DNA from: Chloranthus sessilifolius
Lineage: Eukaryota > Streptophyta > Magnoliopsida > Chloranthales > Chloranthaceae
DNA: 64,000 bases
Assembly: GCA_021018995.1 (NCBI GenBank)
Contig: CM037587.1
Span: 90,889,251-90,953,250, forward strand
Direction of reading: 5' to 3'
In this document: one piece after another, positions 11,647 through 23,900 of the stretch
How the letters are laid out: every line of letters starts with the position of its first letter
Numbering within the stretch: position 1 is the first letter of the stretch
Notes under the pieces: generated by a model
Told to the model about the DNA's origin: nothing
Database searches by the model: none
Seen by the model: the letters and a program-made list of their open reading frames with translations, nothing else
Translations under genes and position numbers: made by a program

Positions 11647-13227
11647 TTACGTTTTACTAGCCTAGCAAATAAGGAAAAAAATACTAATTTAAATTTAAAT
11701 ATCACTTTCATAGGGAGCACGATTGCATTTAGTAGATGCAGCAAGCCTTTAAACCCCTAGATGATCCCTAGTGGAGGAGTTGTAGTCTCCTGAAGGTTTT
11801 CAGTGAAGTTACCTACAAGCTTTAAAATATTTTTGAGTTTTTCGCTTTTCAAAGCAAACTGAAAATTAAAACTCTGCACTATTTTTATACACTAGTTAAG
11901 TTAGTCATCATATGGTTATTATAATTTTCAAAAATTATAAATCTTTTATCCTTAACATTCCATTATAGCAGTTATCCTTGATCAGAACTCAGCAATTTCA
12001 ATCCAGTATAGCGTGGAGTGTGTGCGTACCAATGAAAAGTTTATTCATCATAAATTTTTCTAAATTGCAGATTTAGAAAACATTTTCATCCAAACTCTCA
12101 CTATTAGCATACTCTAAAAAGATGTCAAAATTTTTTGTTCTCACAATATGATATATATGATAAATTTGAAGGACTATTGACTAATAAATAAATCTCATGG
12201 AATGGATAATTAATTATGTTCTTATGATTTATTATTTATTCATAATATCCATTGCACATATCTCTACTAGACTCATGCTTTTGCAAATCATAAATCAAAA
12301 AGGTCTTTGCCCGGCTTGTAATGGGGCTATGGGTTAACAGGTTTCAAAGGAAGGTAGGTAGGATTCAAAAGTTTATGAGAATTTAGTTCTTCCTTCTCTA
12401 TCTTCTTATCTTTTTTTCTATTTCAGTAAGTATCCAAAAAGTTGAATGACTTCTGCCCATTTTTCTTTTTCTATAAATCCCATTTCTTCTTTTGATTATT
12501 TTCTTCAGCTATCCTTTTGATTTCCAGCTTTGGAAGCTCTTTGCTTCTCTTATCTTTTCTCTGAATCGTAATTACGATTTTTTACTCTTTCCCATATTTT
12601 CTTCTTTTTATTTCTCCTCAGTCATACCCTTATTTGGCGTATCCCTTATCTGTTTTCTTATACTCCTTTCACTCCCTCTTCTTCCCTTCTTTTGCATTCT
12701 AAACTCTCAGAAAGTGTAAGGGTCAAAGGTTGAAAGCTTTGGGTAGTACATATGGTTAAGGGCTTATAAAATTATGGTACAAAAAAATTCGATTTAGGCT
12801 TCTAATATGGGTTCAAAGGATAAATTCTTTCTAGGATTTTGGCTTTTTGGCTTTGACTAACAGAAGATGGGCTTTGATCATTTTCACGATTTACTAGTAT
12901 GGATGTCATATTGTTTTGATATATTTAATAGATATTTCTAAAGAAACAAATCATCATATTCACAAAATATTTGATTCAAAGTCAGCAATATGAGATTTCG
13001 TATAATGCAGTTAAGAAGTCTCTCTCTCAAAAAAAAATTATGGCTCAAAATCTCACTGATTTTATAATTTTGAAACTATAATCTAAATATTACAGTTCAG
13101 TTCAATTATATAGTTTCAAGCATTCAATTTATGCAGTGCTCAAAAGAAGCTAGACATGAATTGTAAATGCTCTATTATTTGATTGTTGAACTTCTGCTAC
13201 GATGGATCGTAAGTTTTCAGGATTCAT
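11647..13227 (-). other. Untranslated 3' region of Athila-2
   Basis: AT-rich, with no supported gene. It contains one perfect 16-base palindrome of the private Athila-2 motif, AATCGTAATTACGATT at 12564-12579. The open frame in the T-rich stretch at 12492-12719 has no recognisable content. Confidence 0.6.
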
Positions 13228-13785
13228 AATTCTATTTATCATGATTCACATATAATGGTTAACTGGGAAAATTTAAGTGCTAAAACAAAGAAAATTAAAA
13301 CTAAAAATAAACTAAGGTTGTAAGAACTAAACTAGACAGAGAAATAGAAGCTAAAATAGACAAGTTTATATTTCTGCAAAAAGAAAATTTAATTAGACTA
13401 ATATCTACAAGAAAATTCTATTTATCATGATTCACATATAATGGTTAACTGGGAAAATTTAAGTGCTAAAACAAAGAAAATTAAAACTAAAAATAAACTA
13501 AGGTTGTAAGAACTAAACTAGACAGAGAAATAGAAGCTAAAATAGACAAGTTTATATTTCTGCAAAAAGAAAATTTAATTAGACTAATATCTACAAGAAA
13601 ATTCTATTTATCATGATTCACATATAATGGTTAACTGGGAAAATTTAAGTGCTAAAACAAAGAAAATTAAAACTAAAAATAAACTAAGGTTGTAAGAACT
13701 AAACTAGACAGAGAAATAGAAGCTAAAATAGACAAGTTTATATTTCTGCAAAAAGAAAATTTAATTAGACTAATATCTACAAGAA
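13228..13785. repeat. Three tandem copies of a 186-bp unit
   Basis: The unit beginning ATTCTATTTATCATG recurs at 13228, 13414 and 13600 with a period of 186 bp. The copies look identical by eye. It is AT-rich, with no coding content, inside the 3' untranslated region of Athila-2. Confidence 0.92.
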
Positions 13786-13801
13786 TACAAAAGTTGCACT
13801 T

Positions 13802-13845
13802 CTCCCCCCCTCCAAACTTGAATAACACAATGTCCTCATTGTAAA
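13802..13845 (-). promoter_or_regulatory. Internal polypurine-like tract of Athila-2
   Basis: On the - strand ACAATGAGGACATTGTG is followed by GTTTGGAGGGGGGG. This is the counterpart of the Athila-1 tract at 4380-4412, at the same place downstream of the extra ORF. Confidence 0.45.
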
Positions 13846-14217
13846 AAAAATAGGGGGTACCAAAATATTACCAAGAATTACTGCTACTGTTGTCTGTACC
13901 GAGTAAAAAAATTCGTTGTGGGATTTATAATCTCCCCAAACTTGAGGACAACTAACTCAGATGCAATCACAGAAGGGTAGTAACAAAAATAGCAACATAA
14001 AAAAAATTAGAGACAAAAGTACTCAATAGAAAAAGTTCATATATTTACATGGACTAATTACAATGGAAACGAAACTAATTACAAGTATTACTGGAAAACA
14101 AAAACTATTTTCTAAAAGATGAAAATCTAGGAAGAATCTAGACACACACTAACTATAATACTAGCAACAACGTCCGAGAGAAGATGTCTTGGATAAAGAT
14201 CGATCCTTGGCTTCTAA

Positions 14218-14508
14218 CTAAAATTTGCCACCGCAAAAAGAATATTTCCCTTCTGGATGGATGCATCCAATAGAAGAGGAAAAAGAAAATGGCTCAAGAA
14301 GACGGAGGGGGTGATGATGGAGAAGATTTCTGACGTTTGGGGAAAGGAGGTGGTGTTTCGTCAACGGGTTCTGGTTTTGGGAGGGGGATATAAATTCATC
14401 AATCAACCATCTCCTCTCCTCCAGAAGTGCAGAGATTGCTTCGGCCTCCCATTGAAGGAGTCTCTCAAATGCATCAGAAATCTCGAACCAACTCGGTGGT
14501 TTAGCCAT
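14218..14508 (-). pseudogene. Extra ORF remnant of Athila-2, 96 codons
   Basis: This frame lies where Athila-1 has its extra ORF: downstream of pol and of a private-motif pair, upstream of the internal polypurine-like tract. The N-terminus MAKPPSWFEISDAFERLLQ and a following Glu/Leu-rich stretch could form a helix. After that the text becomes His/Leu-rich and loses any protein-like pattern. It shares no sequence with the Athila-1 ORF. No family recognised. A + strand frame covers the same bases, and I cannot exclude that neither is real. Confidence 0.3.
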
Positions 14509-14776
14509 GACAAGAGTGTTGGTGATAGCAAAGAGGAATGGGATGGCATGACTAGGGATTTGGATACGTTTTTATAATCAACCAGGAGAGGAATTTGCAA
14601 AGTCACCATAAATGTTTATTATGAGTAGGCGTTGAAGAGTGTGAACCATTTGGTGATGGTATTAAATCTTGGTAAGACATGGCCGCGAAGTGATGCGCAA
14701 AACGGCACCTCTATTATCGGAAATAAGGTTTTTTCGATTACAAAATATGCGGCTCTAGTAGCACATTCTCCCAAAA

Positions 14777-14842
14777 ATTGTAGTTACTACGATAGTTTGT
14801 GGGTGACTACACATGTATTAAAGAATCGTAATCGCTACGATT
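14777..14842. repeat. Athila-2 private motif, internal pair
   Basis: ATTGTAGTTACTACGAT (14777-14793) and AATCGTAATCGCTACGATT (14824-14842) are near-palindromes of the motif in the LTRs of this element. On the - strand they lie about 270-330 bp upstream of the extra ORF start. Confidence 0.7.
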
Positions 14843-14999
14843 GATTTGGTGTTGACTGGACAACTACTAAGACACACCTACGACTGTACAATTAAGAAAG
14901 AGAATGATTTACACAAAATTGCTACGGATGAGTCGGTAGCTCGACAATGCCCGTTAGCATATCAGTCATACTCCGGATCTTTTAGTGACATTATGGTTG

Positions 15000-16200
15000 T
15001 TGTCCCTTTGACTTCTAATGATACCATCTGTTTGAGTCTCTACCCATTAACCTTAAATGTACGATTGTCCTTGGGATCCTGAATAGTGATAGCCCCGTGA
15101 GGGAATGCTTCCACAATATTATAAGGCCCATCCCATCAACTTCGCAATTTTCCTGGGAATAGTTTTAACCTCGAATTATATAACCAAACTTGTTGTCCCG
15201 CTCAAAACTCTTTCTCAGAATGCATTTATCACGGAATGCCTTAGTTTTGGCCTTATAAATTTGAGCATTTTTATAGGCATCATTTCGAATTTCCTCTAGT
15301 TCATTGAGTTCAAGTTTTCATTGCTTGCCAGATGCAGTCAACTCAAAGTTGAGAGCTTTGATAGCCCATAGCGCTCTATGCTCTAATTCCACAGGTAAAT
15401 GGCAAGCCTTACCGTATGCCAGTTGGAAAGGAGACATGTCAATAGGTGTATTATAGGCAGTTCTATATGCCCACAGGGCATCATGTAATCTCAGGGACCA
15501 GTCTTTTCTATCTCGGTGAATAGTTCTTTCTAGTATTTTCTTTATTTCCCTGTTAGAGACCTCCACTTGTCCACTTGTTTGCGAGTGATAGGGGTTGCAA
15601 CTTTGTGAGTAGCAGAATATTTCTTGAGCAAGTTCTCGAAATATCTATTACAAAAGTGGCTACCCCATCACTTATAATGGCTCGTGGTATTCTGAATCGT
15701 GGGAATATATTTTCCCTGATAAAAGAGATTACCACCTTGTGATCATTTGTCCTTATAGCTACTACTGCGACCCATTTTGAAACATAGTCTACAGCTACAA
15801 GTATATAAATGAATCCAAAGGATGGTGGGAAGGGACCCATGAAATCTATGCCCCATACATCAAAAGGCTCTATGACCAAGATTGGTTGGAGGGGCATCAT
15901 GTTCCTTTGGGGCATGGCTTCTGCTTGTTGACAGCGGCCACAGGCCACACAAAAGTTATGGGCGCCTTTATATAATGATGACCAATAAAATCTTGATTAC
16001 AGTACTTTACAGTGATTTCTTTCCACCGAAATACCCTCACAAGCATAAGTATAACAAAATTATAGAATATTGTGGGTGTCACTATCAGGAACACATTTCC
16101 TAATTATTTGGTCAGGGCATATCTTAAGTAAGTCAAGATCCTCTCAAATATAATATTTGGCATTGGAAAAGAAAATATACCTATCCTTTTTGAACTAGGT
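15000..16200 (-). pseudogene. Athila-2 integrase
   Basis: Reading from 16200 leftward: a degenerate zinc-binding region, a core with [13 protein letters not shown] (first Asp) and IISDG (second Asp) at about 15700-15900, then a frameshift near 15600-15640, [10 protein letters not shown] with its Glu, [20 protein letters not shown], and a C-terminal domain readable to about 15000 (EIRNDAYKNAQIYK, IQDPKDNRTFKVNG). Integrase joins element DNA to the target. Frame changes and stops make it non-functional. Confidence 0.85.
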
Positions 16201-16229
16201 TGGAGGAATCTTACTTTTAGCCAAATAAT

Positions 16230-17916
16230 TCACGATGTTTGCATACCATGGCACTGTAGCTTGGATGGCAAAAGTTGTTCATCTGGAAAGGTATCATGCA
16301 GGGATTCTCTATTGATGGATTCTGGCAATTCTATTTTGGACAGATGATCAACTACCACATTTTCAACTCCCTTCTTATCCTTAATTTCAAAATTGAATTC
16401 CTGCAAAAGAAGGATCCACCTAATTAGTCTTGGCTTGGCATCCTTTTTAGACAGTAGGTATTTCAGTGCAGAGTGATCATAGAAGATGACGATCTTTGAT
16501 CCCAATAAGTATGGTCAGAATTTATCTAAAGATAAGACGACAGCAAGAAGCTCATTTTCAGTGGTTATATAGTTAACCTGAGCTTCAACCAAGGTACGGC
16601 TCGCATAATAAATTACGTGAGGGATCTTGCCTTTCCGCTGTCCTAAGACAGCACCTATTGCGTAATCAGAAGCATTACACATTACTTCAAAAGGCAAGGA
16701 GTAGTCAGGCGATTGAATGATTGGTGCAGATGAAAGAAGTGCCTTAAGCTTGTTAAATGCGTCAAGACAGGCATCATCAAAGTTAAAGGGTACATCGTTT
16801 GCTAATAGATGGCATAGAGGTCTTGAGATTTTAGAGAAATCTTTAATAAAGCGTCGATAGAAGCCATCATGACCCAGAAAGGATTGAATCTTCTGTACCA
16901 AACTTGGTGGTAGCAGGTTTGCTATTATATAAATTTTGGCCTTATCGACCTCTATTCCTCTTTTGGAGACAATATGCTCCAATACTATGCCTTCCTGAAC
17001 CATAAAATGGCTCTTCTCCCAACTTAGTATCAAGTTAGTCTCTTCACTTCTTTCTAAAATGAGGGCGAGGTGATCAAGACAGGAGTCAAAGGTTCGACCA
17101 AATATCAAAAAATCATCCATGAATACTTCTAGAAAACCTATCTATCATGTCAGAAAAGATGGCCATCATGCATCTTTGGAACGTTGCAGGTGCATTGCAT
17201 AACCCAAAGGGTATGCAACGGTATGTAAACGTTCCAAAGAGACAAGTAAAGGTAGTCTTTTCCTGATCTTTCAGGTATACCAAAACTTGATCGTACCCTG
17301 AATATCCGTCTAGAAAGCAAAAATACTCCTGACCCACAAGTTTCTTCAAAATTTGGTTAATAAATGGCAGTGGAAAATGATCCTTGCGAGTCATTAAGTT
17401 GAGTTTTCGGTAATCAATGCATACGCGCCACCCTGTGGTTTCACGTAATGGCACCAGCTCACCAGCTGAATTTTTTTATATTGTAATCCCATATTTCTTT
17501 GGGACTACCTGAATGGAGCTTACCCATTCACTATCAGAAATCAAATAAATAATGTCAACATCCAATAATTTCACGACTTCTTTCCATACAACTTCCCTCA
17601 TATTTGGATTCAATCGTCGTTGGCTTTCACGTGAACTCATAGCATTGTCCTCTATTTGATGCATACATATTGATGGATCAAACCCTTTAATGTCAGCGAC
17701 GGTCCACCCTAAAGCACGCTTGTATCTTATAAGTATAGCCAATAACTTACTCTCTTGGTCTGTATTAAGGGCAGAAGAAATAATCACTAGGAGAGTTTCA
17801 TTGGGTCCTAAAAATGCATACTTGAGGGTGTCAAGAAGTGGTTTTAACTCCATGGATGGTGCTTTTTCAATAGATGGTAGTAACGATTTGTTGGAATTGA
17901 TTGGTAGAGGCTCCAC
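16230..17916 (-). pseudogene. Athila-2 reverse transcriptase and RNase H
   Basis: The N-terminal RT part (17476-17916, ending before an in-frame TAA) reads GWTVADIKGFDPSICMH. The palm follows (17113-17454: GWRVCIDYRKLN, IPFGLCNAPATFQRCM), and a one-base insertion near 17136 precedes the FMDD active site at about 17115. RNase H continues through 16515 (TTENELLAVV) to 16230 (FYDHSALKYLLSKKDAKPR), with an in-frame TGA between. The catalytic Asp pair is kept, but the frame is not. Confidence 0.88.
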
Positions 17917-18189
17917 CCTAGGCCTCCAAGTTCTTAATTGGGCATCACTAGAGGAAGCATTCAGTAAATAAGTTATCTCCTAGAGTTATTGTTCAAGTTT
18001 CCTCAAATCCGTATACCATAATGTGGTTTCCAACTCATCCTTGGATGGAATTTTAGGCAGTGCTTCTCCTATTATTTCGTCAATTTCAACCACACAGAAG
18101 CACTCCTCATCGTCAATTGAAGCCATCTGGTTGGATGCTGAAAAGACATTTAACTGAATTCACATATCCCAAAAAGAAACTTCCATGAC

Positions 18190-18567
18190 TCAAGTTTTAC
18201 AGTTAATGCAAGCATTAGCTATGGCTAAGAAGGGCCTTCCCAGAATGACTGGAATTTGTGTTGGAGATCTCAAACTTTGTTCCATATCTAATACTAAGAA
18301 ATCAACGGGAAATACAAATTTGTCAACTCCAACCACAACGTCTTCAATGATTCCTACTAGCCTTCGTTCTGATTTACCGACTAACTGAAGAGTTACTGAT
18401 GTAGGCCTCAATTTTTCAAGTCCCAGTTTCTCATATATTGAATATGGCAGTAGATTCACACTAGATCCCAGATCCAGAAGTGCTTTGTTGATAGCATGAT
18501 CTCCTATGATACATGGAATTGTAGGCACCCCAGGATCCTTAAGCTTGGGCGGGGTACTAACCTGCAA
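18190..18567 (-). pseudogene. Athila-2 aspartic protease
   Basis: Open for 125 codons: TIPCIIGDHAINKALLDLG leads into the active site LLDLGSSVNLLPYS, followed by KSERRLVGIIEDVVV and PVILGRPFLAIANACI. This is the typical retropepsin of Athila elements. It sits between the gag tail and RT in the expected order. Confidence 0.85.
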
Positions 18568-18665
18568 GACTGAGCTTACTTGCTCTGTCAGGAAGACCTT
18601 CTGTGATAAATTGTTCTGCCACTTTCACTTCTACGTGCACATTTCCTTTAAGAATATTGAGTAAG

Positions 18666-19430
18666 CTAGAACTTTTTTGATTTTTTCCAAGAGGGGCAAA
18701 TTGATCTTACTTCTTTGAAGATTTCAGTAATTTCTTCTAATTTTTTTGGATTTTTATCAAAAGGAGATGGTGCACCAAAAGCATTTGGAAATGGTAACTT
18801 TGGTATATATGGTACTTCAGTTACAGATGTGGGTGCACTATCATTATTTTCTATTTTCTTTTGTTTTTCATTTTCTAATTTTTTTAGTTTTTCTTGTGGG
18901 AGTCTCTTATTTGGCTTCATTCTCCTTGTCTCTGGTCGGCATATCTACTCCATTGTCAATAATTTGGCCACTCCTTAAGGTTTGGACAGCTTGAACTATG
19001 AGAATTAGTGTTTGCGAGCTCGCTTGGTTACTCTCTTTTTCCTTCCACAGAGAGGCTCATTGCCCGATTTGAGTTTCTAGATTTGTAATGGACTGAGTAC
19101 AAGAGTGTAAGTTTTGAAAAATCTGAGACAACTGAGTTAATTCCCTAGAGTGATGGTGCACACGTTGTTGCAAGTCATGAAGGATTTGGATTATAGTAGC
19201 ACCATCATTTCTCTTCTAAGGGCATGGTTGTTGCACAAAAGATTGGTATGGGATATATGACTATTCGAAATTCAAAGAATATTGTGGGTATGTGTAAGAT
19301 AATTCTTGTTGAGTTACCCTTAGGAAGCCATAAGGGTTGTCCTACTAAGAATTATAAGAATTCACAATACTATCCACCTGAGAGGCAGAGGCCTGCTCTG
19401 TCTCCAACGTGGCTAGATACAAAGGTGTAG
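18666..19430 (-). pseudogene. Athila-2 gag remnant
   Basis: 18666-18920 encodes a Lys/Glu-rich linker ending with the PKLPFPNAFGAPS and LEEITEIFKEV wording typical of the Athila gag-protease boundary. Short broken pieces to about 19430 look like the C-terminal part of gag on the - strand. Most of gag is missing between here and the primer binding site. Confidence 0.6.
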
Positions 19431-19522
19431 TTGGGAATTCCATTGAGGAATAGGTCATATTAAGATTCGGCCAAAATATTTCATCACAGCCTTGCATCTT
19501 AGATATTTTATTACTAAAATTA

Positions 19523-19526
<4 letters not shown>

Positions 19527-19561
<35 letters not shown>

Positions 19562-19562
19562 T
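19527..19562. repeat. TTA trinucleotide microsatellite
   Basis: About twelve TTA units in the leader of Athila-2. Confidence 0.9.
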
Positions 19563-19751
19563 TGAAAGCAGAGAGAGAAACAAATCTGAGCCTCTAGCTT
19601 CAGTTGTCAGTAAAAGTTGAAACCTTGATTCGATGACTCCGAATAAGCCTGCAAAAGCTTAAGAAGTGATTAAGAAAAAAAGATATAAAGAAAAAATAAA
19701 AAGAGAAAAATAAATATTTGTTTCTAAAACTAATATAAAATAAAATCCGCC

Positions 19752-19769
19752 TCCCCGGCAACGACGCCG
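19752..19769 (-). promoter_or_regulatory. Primer binding site of Athila-2 (tRNA-Asp type)
   Basis: TCCCCGGCAACGACGCCG lies six bases inside the 5' LTR. It differs by one base from the 3' end of plant tRNA-Asp, the usual Athila primer. This fixes the element on the - strand. Confidence 0.8.
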
Positions 19770-19775
19770 AAATCT

Positions 19776-21210
19776 TGATGTGCTCTTTATGTTGTTCTAA
19801 TTAAGTCTTAACCTATTGCAAGCGCACAATGGAAATTGTAATGCTAGTATAGGATCGTTCCCATGAGGAAGTGATTTATTTCATATTTTTCTTTTCTGAA
19901 AACTTATATTTATCTTTAAGGTTCTAAACTACTTGAGAAATATGAATTAAAGAATGGTTTCTTAAACTAATTGCAGAAAAGAAATCTTAATCCTCCTCTT
20001 TCCAGACTATGGTCGTTAATCACAATCCTTCAAGTCTCAGATATTTACAAAATTAAAATACCGTTACACCGTATTGCAGTCTTCTAGAATTTCGGCATCA
20101 ATCAAATAACTAAAATCCAACATAGATTTAATCTAATCAACAATCTCCTAAAACATGGGCATCAATCAAATTCGAGAAAATTGAAGATGAAAAAGTAAAA
20201 CCGTTACACTAATCTGCAAATATCAACCTGAGTCATCAATTCAAATCAAAACTTGGAGATATTTACAAAGCAGTAAATTGTAATAAAAATAAATCTAAAC
20301 TAGAAAGCAAAGTAAAAATATATCTTTCACCCCTCAGTCGCAGGCGTCAATCTTTTGAGAAACTACGGATATCTACACTAATCTTCTAGCTCTCAATCCC
20401 AGTTATCAATTGTGATCAAGGAACCTTGGATATCTAAATTACTCTAAACTATTTTTTGATCGGAAGAAAATCCAACCTCAGTTGTCAATTGATTATGAGA
20501 ATTCCTTCGATGAAATTATTCCTATGCCGAGCCCTCTTATTTATAGATCATAAGGAGTCAGTTTATAGTATTCTAATCCTAATAAAGGAAAGTACTAAAA
20601 ACAAAAGATTTCTAATATAACTCTAATTCCTAATTTTATCTTCCTTGCTTTCAGTGGTTGATGCGCCTCTGGACTTTCTTCTTAATTTCAGCAACCAAGA
20701 TCTTTAGGAGTCTTTCTTCATCAATCTTCTCAGATCTGTGATTTACCAAACTTCTAATTCAAGAGTTCTTCTATTTTGGTGTATAGCGGTGTAGGTCTTC
20801 ACATGATCAGCAACAATGAGAAGCTTTTATTTGTGAAATCGTAAATCATGATTTCTCTCTTCTATTACAGCTTTCTCTCTGGACGATCCTATATTACAAT
20901 CGATCGCTTTCTTTTTATATTGCCTATTACTTTGAACATCTTCTAAAGAATCATAAATTACGATTTCTTGCTTCTTTGACTTCGTTCAATCATAAAGTAC
21001 GATTTCTGACTTTCAGTAGGCGATGAATCGTCTTTTATGTTCAATCACTTTTCTTATTGATTTTTGAGTTCATTTTGACAAAGATTAACACTTTGGTTCG
21101 CTTTTATTAATTTTTCTTAATATCTACACATCATTAGCCTGTTAGTAGCAAACTAGGGTCTAGCATCACTTAGTTAAGAGTGGTAAAATAGTATATTCTT
21201 TGACTGATCA
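19776..21210 (-). repeat. 5' LTR of Athila-2, 1435 bp
   Basis: Direct repeat of 10207-11635, from TGATGTGCTC to GACTGATCA on the + strand. Private-motif palindromes lie at 20836-20855, 20949-20966 and 20989-21006, and the TATA box (- strand) at 20539-20546. On the - strand the order is U3 with motif, TATA, R/U5, PBS. Confidence 0.92.
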
Positions 21211-23160
21211 CCTCGTTATCCCTCTTTGAGGAGGAGGTACCCCTGCCAATACAAACACTTGACATGCCCCCCCCAAGCCTGTGTTAAGGTTCGAGGACCA
21301 GGTCTCCAACAAGCCAATGGTAAATATGATGGAGGCTGAACCTCAAAAGTCATCTCAATCAACCTCCTCCACAAAATCAGGTAAAGGTGTGGCACCTTAG
21401 GTGAGGAATTGGGATTCAATGCCCCTAACTTTGGAAGTATCGAATGACTATAAATATGGCACCGGCTTCTCAAAAAAAAGCAACCTATAAAAAGTGGGAT
21501 TAGCTATTGGCAAACAACACCATCCATGTACAAAGACCCGCCTTGCCAAGGGCCAATCTCAGAAGAAAAGAAAAATCCTAAAAAAATAGAATATCTAAAA
21601 ATATTGCCTTTTAAAATGCTTGAAAAAAGTAAGAAAAATTATGCCTTAAATAAAGAACACACCAAACGTGAAATTGATCTCTTTCTTGTAGAAATACAAG
21701 GAGAGGTAGGAGTCACGGATCTAGATGGTAAAGACTTAATTGAGGAGCTTCCCAATGAACTCCTTGAACAATACGCCAATTTTGAGCATGACCCTACCCA
21801 AATCATTGAAGAGACTGAAGATGTAAATCTGGGTACCAAGGAGGTTCCTAAAATTACTAAGATCGGAACGTCGCTGTCTCCCGAGAAAAGAAAAGGCATG
21901 ATTGATTTCCTTCGGACATACTAAGACGTCTTCACATGGTCATATGAGAATATGCTTGGTTTGGACACCGATTTGGTCGAGCATGAGTTGCCGCTATATC
22001 TTGACGTAAAGCCTGTCAAATAAAAGTTGAGGCATCTCCGGCTAAAATGGATGTTAAATGTAAAAGATGAGGTCATCAAGTAGTACAACACTGACTTTCT
22101 CATGGTTTTTAAATACCCGTAGTGGTTAGGCAACATCGTGCTAGTACTAAAGAAAGATGGAAAGGTTCGCATGTGCATCGATTTTAGAAATCTCAACAAA
22201 GCAAGCCCAAAGAATGACTTCCCTTTGCCACACATCGATATCGTGGTCGATAACACTGCTACGCATACGATGCTCTCGTTCATGGATAGATTCTCCAGTT
22301 ATAATCAAATCAAAATGGCAGAGGCAGACCAAGCAAAGACAACATTCATCACTCCATGGGGAACTCAGAGGGCCATGATGCACTTTTCCACGAAATGATG
22401 CATCGGGAGATCGAGGTGTATGCCGACATCATGATCACCAAGTCACGGGAGAGAGGTAATCATCTGGTGAACCTCTAAAAGCTATTTGAAAGACTGAGAA
22501 AGTACAAGCTCCGTCTAAACCCTCATAAATGTGCATTCGACGTCATGTCAGGGAAGTTACTCGGCTTCATCATTAGCAGGAGAGGCATCGAGGTTGACCC
22601 AATAAAAGTAAAAGCCATCATAGAAATGCCTCCACCATCTATCGAGAAAGAAGTCAGAGGCTTCTTGGGCAAAATACAGTATATCAGTCGGTTCATTGCA
22701 CAACTCACTCCTATCTGCACACCAATTTTTAAGCTACTAAGGAAAGACTCGCTCGTTGAATGGAATGATGATTGCCAAGCCGCATTTGATAAAATCAAGA
22801 GTTATCTTCTCAACCCTCTCATTTTAGTACCACTAGTACCCGGGAGACCACTCTTAATGTACCTCTCCACGACGAAAGTTTCAATGGGATGTGTCTTAGG
22901 GCAACATGATAAAATAGGAAGAAAAGAACAAGTCATCTACTATCTAAACAAGAAGTTCACTGATTATGAGATGTGCTCTCATCTGGAGAAAGCATGCCTG
23001 GCTCTCGTATGGGCTACACAGAGGCTTCATCAATACTTGTTATCTCAGGCAGCTCTCCTCCTAGCTTGAATAGATCCCTTAAAGTACTTATTTGAAAAGC
23101 TGACTTTTACTAGGCAAATCGCATGCTGACACCGCTTCTATCAAAGTTTGACATCATGTA
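21211..23160 (+). pseudogene. Tat-1 linker, reverse transcriptase and RNase H
   Basis: The linker (21526-21924) reads VEIQGEVGVTDLD, EETEDVNLGTKEVP and KIGTSLSPEKRKGMIDFL. RT continues to about 22530 with MCIDFRNLNKASPKNDFPLP and a connection region. The catalytic YVDD reads Y-A-D-I at 22419-22430, so one essential Asp is gone. RNase H spans about 22545-23069 (KLLGFIISRRGIEVDP, KKFTDYEMCSHLEKACLALVWAT). Many stops are present. It matches Tat-2 (61611-63175) residue by residue over long stretches. Confidence 0.87.
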
Positions 23161-23900
23161 TGTCACATAGAAGTCAATCATGGGGTAAGAACTCGCCGAC
23201 CATCCTGTCGAGAGTCCCTTACCTGACTATGAGCCTCTAAGAACCGAGTTCCCTAATGAGGACATCTTAGTCATGATTGAGGATGATATGGAAGAGATGG
23301 AGGAGGCCTGGGTAATGCGCTTTGATGGGGCATCAAACGCTGAAGGTCAACGAGTTGGCGTTGTTCTAATCTCGCCAAAAGTGTCCCATATACCAGTCTC
23401 CATCAAGCTTAATTTTTCCTGCATCAATAACATGGCCAAATATGAAGCTTGTGTAGCTGGCTTACAGGTAGCTCTCTACCTAAACGTAACTCATCTGAGG
23501 GTATTTGGCGACTCATAGCTGATCATATGCCAAACCAACAGAGACTGGAAGATAAAAGATGAAAAACTAATCTCATACCATGAGGACCTTGAAGATCTAG
23601 CCACGTGCTTCGATAATGTCACCTTCTCCTATGTCTCGCGAGCAAGAAATCGCTTTGCCGATGCACTAGCAACATTGGCATCAATGGTGAAAATTTCATA
23701 TGGTATGGATTTGAAGCCTATCATGAATGAGCAAGGAAACGAGTCGGACTTTTACCTCCAGATCGAGGGATCCACCAATATAGATGATGAGCCTCCTTGG
23801 TTCTCAGATATCAAGAATTTTCTTGAAGTGTGAGCTTTCCTTGAAGGAACATCCAAGACGGACAGGCGGATCATCCATCGTTTAGCAGTAAATTACGTCA
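23161..23900 (+). pseudogene. Tat-1 second RNase H (aRNH)
   Basis: Tat elements carry a second, plant/archaeal-type RNase H behind the retroviral one. Here it reads MRFDGASNAEGQ, KYEACVAGLQVAL and RVFGDS, followed by an in-frame TAG at 23516 and then NRFADALATLASM, written RFADALATLASM in this copy. The four acidic positions seem kept, but the frame is broken. Confidence 0.75.

Larger units (their letters stand above)
10207..21210 (-). mobile_element. Athila-2: Athila-lineage retrotransposon with both LTRs
   Basis: Two direct LTRs (10207-11635 and 19776-21210) flank an internal region on the - strand, with PBS beside the right LTR and PPT beside the left LTR. The flanks are CCTTG (10202-10206) and CCTCG (21211-21215), a 5-base target duplication with one change. 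The Tat-1 reading resumes across it. Gag is mostly deleted, since only about 800 bp separate the last gag remnant from the PBS. Pol is full of stops and frameshifts. Confidence 0.92.

Noticed and set aside
14257..14577. 106-codon + strand frame (MDASNRRGKRKWLKK...)
   Set aside because: It overlaps the - strand extra-ORF position. Neither strand shows a known domain, and element orientation favours the - strand, itself only weakly supported.
19752..19769. tRNA-Asp gene fragment
   Set aside because: Only the 18 bases of the 3' end are present, next to an LTR. It is a primer binding site.
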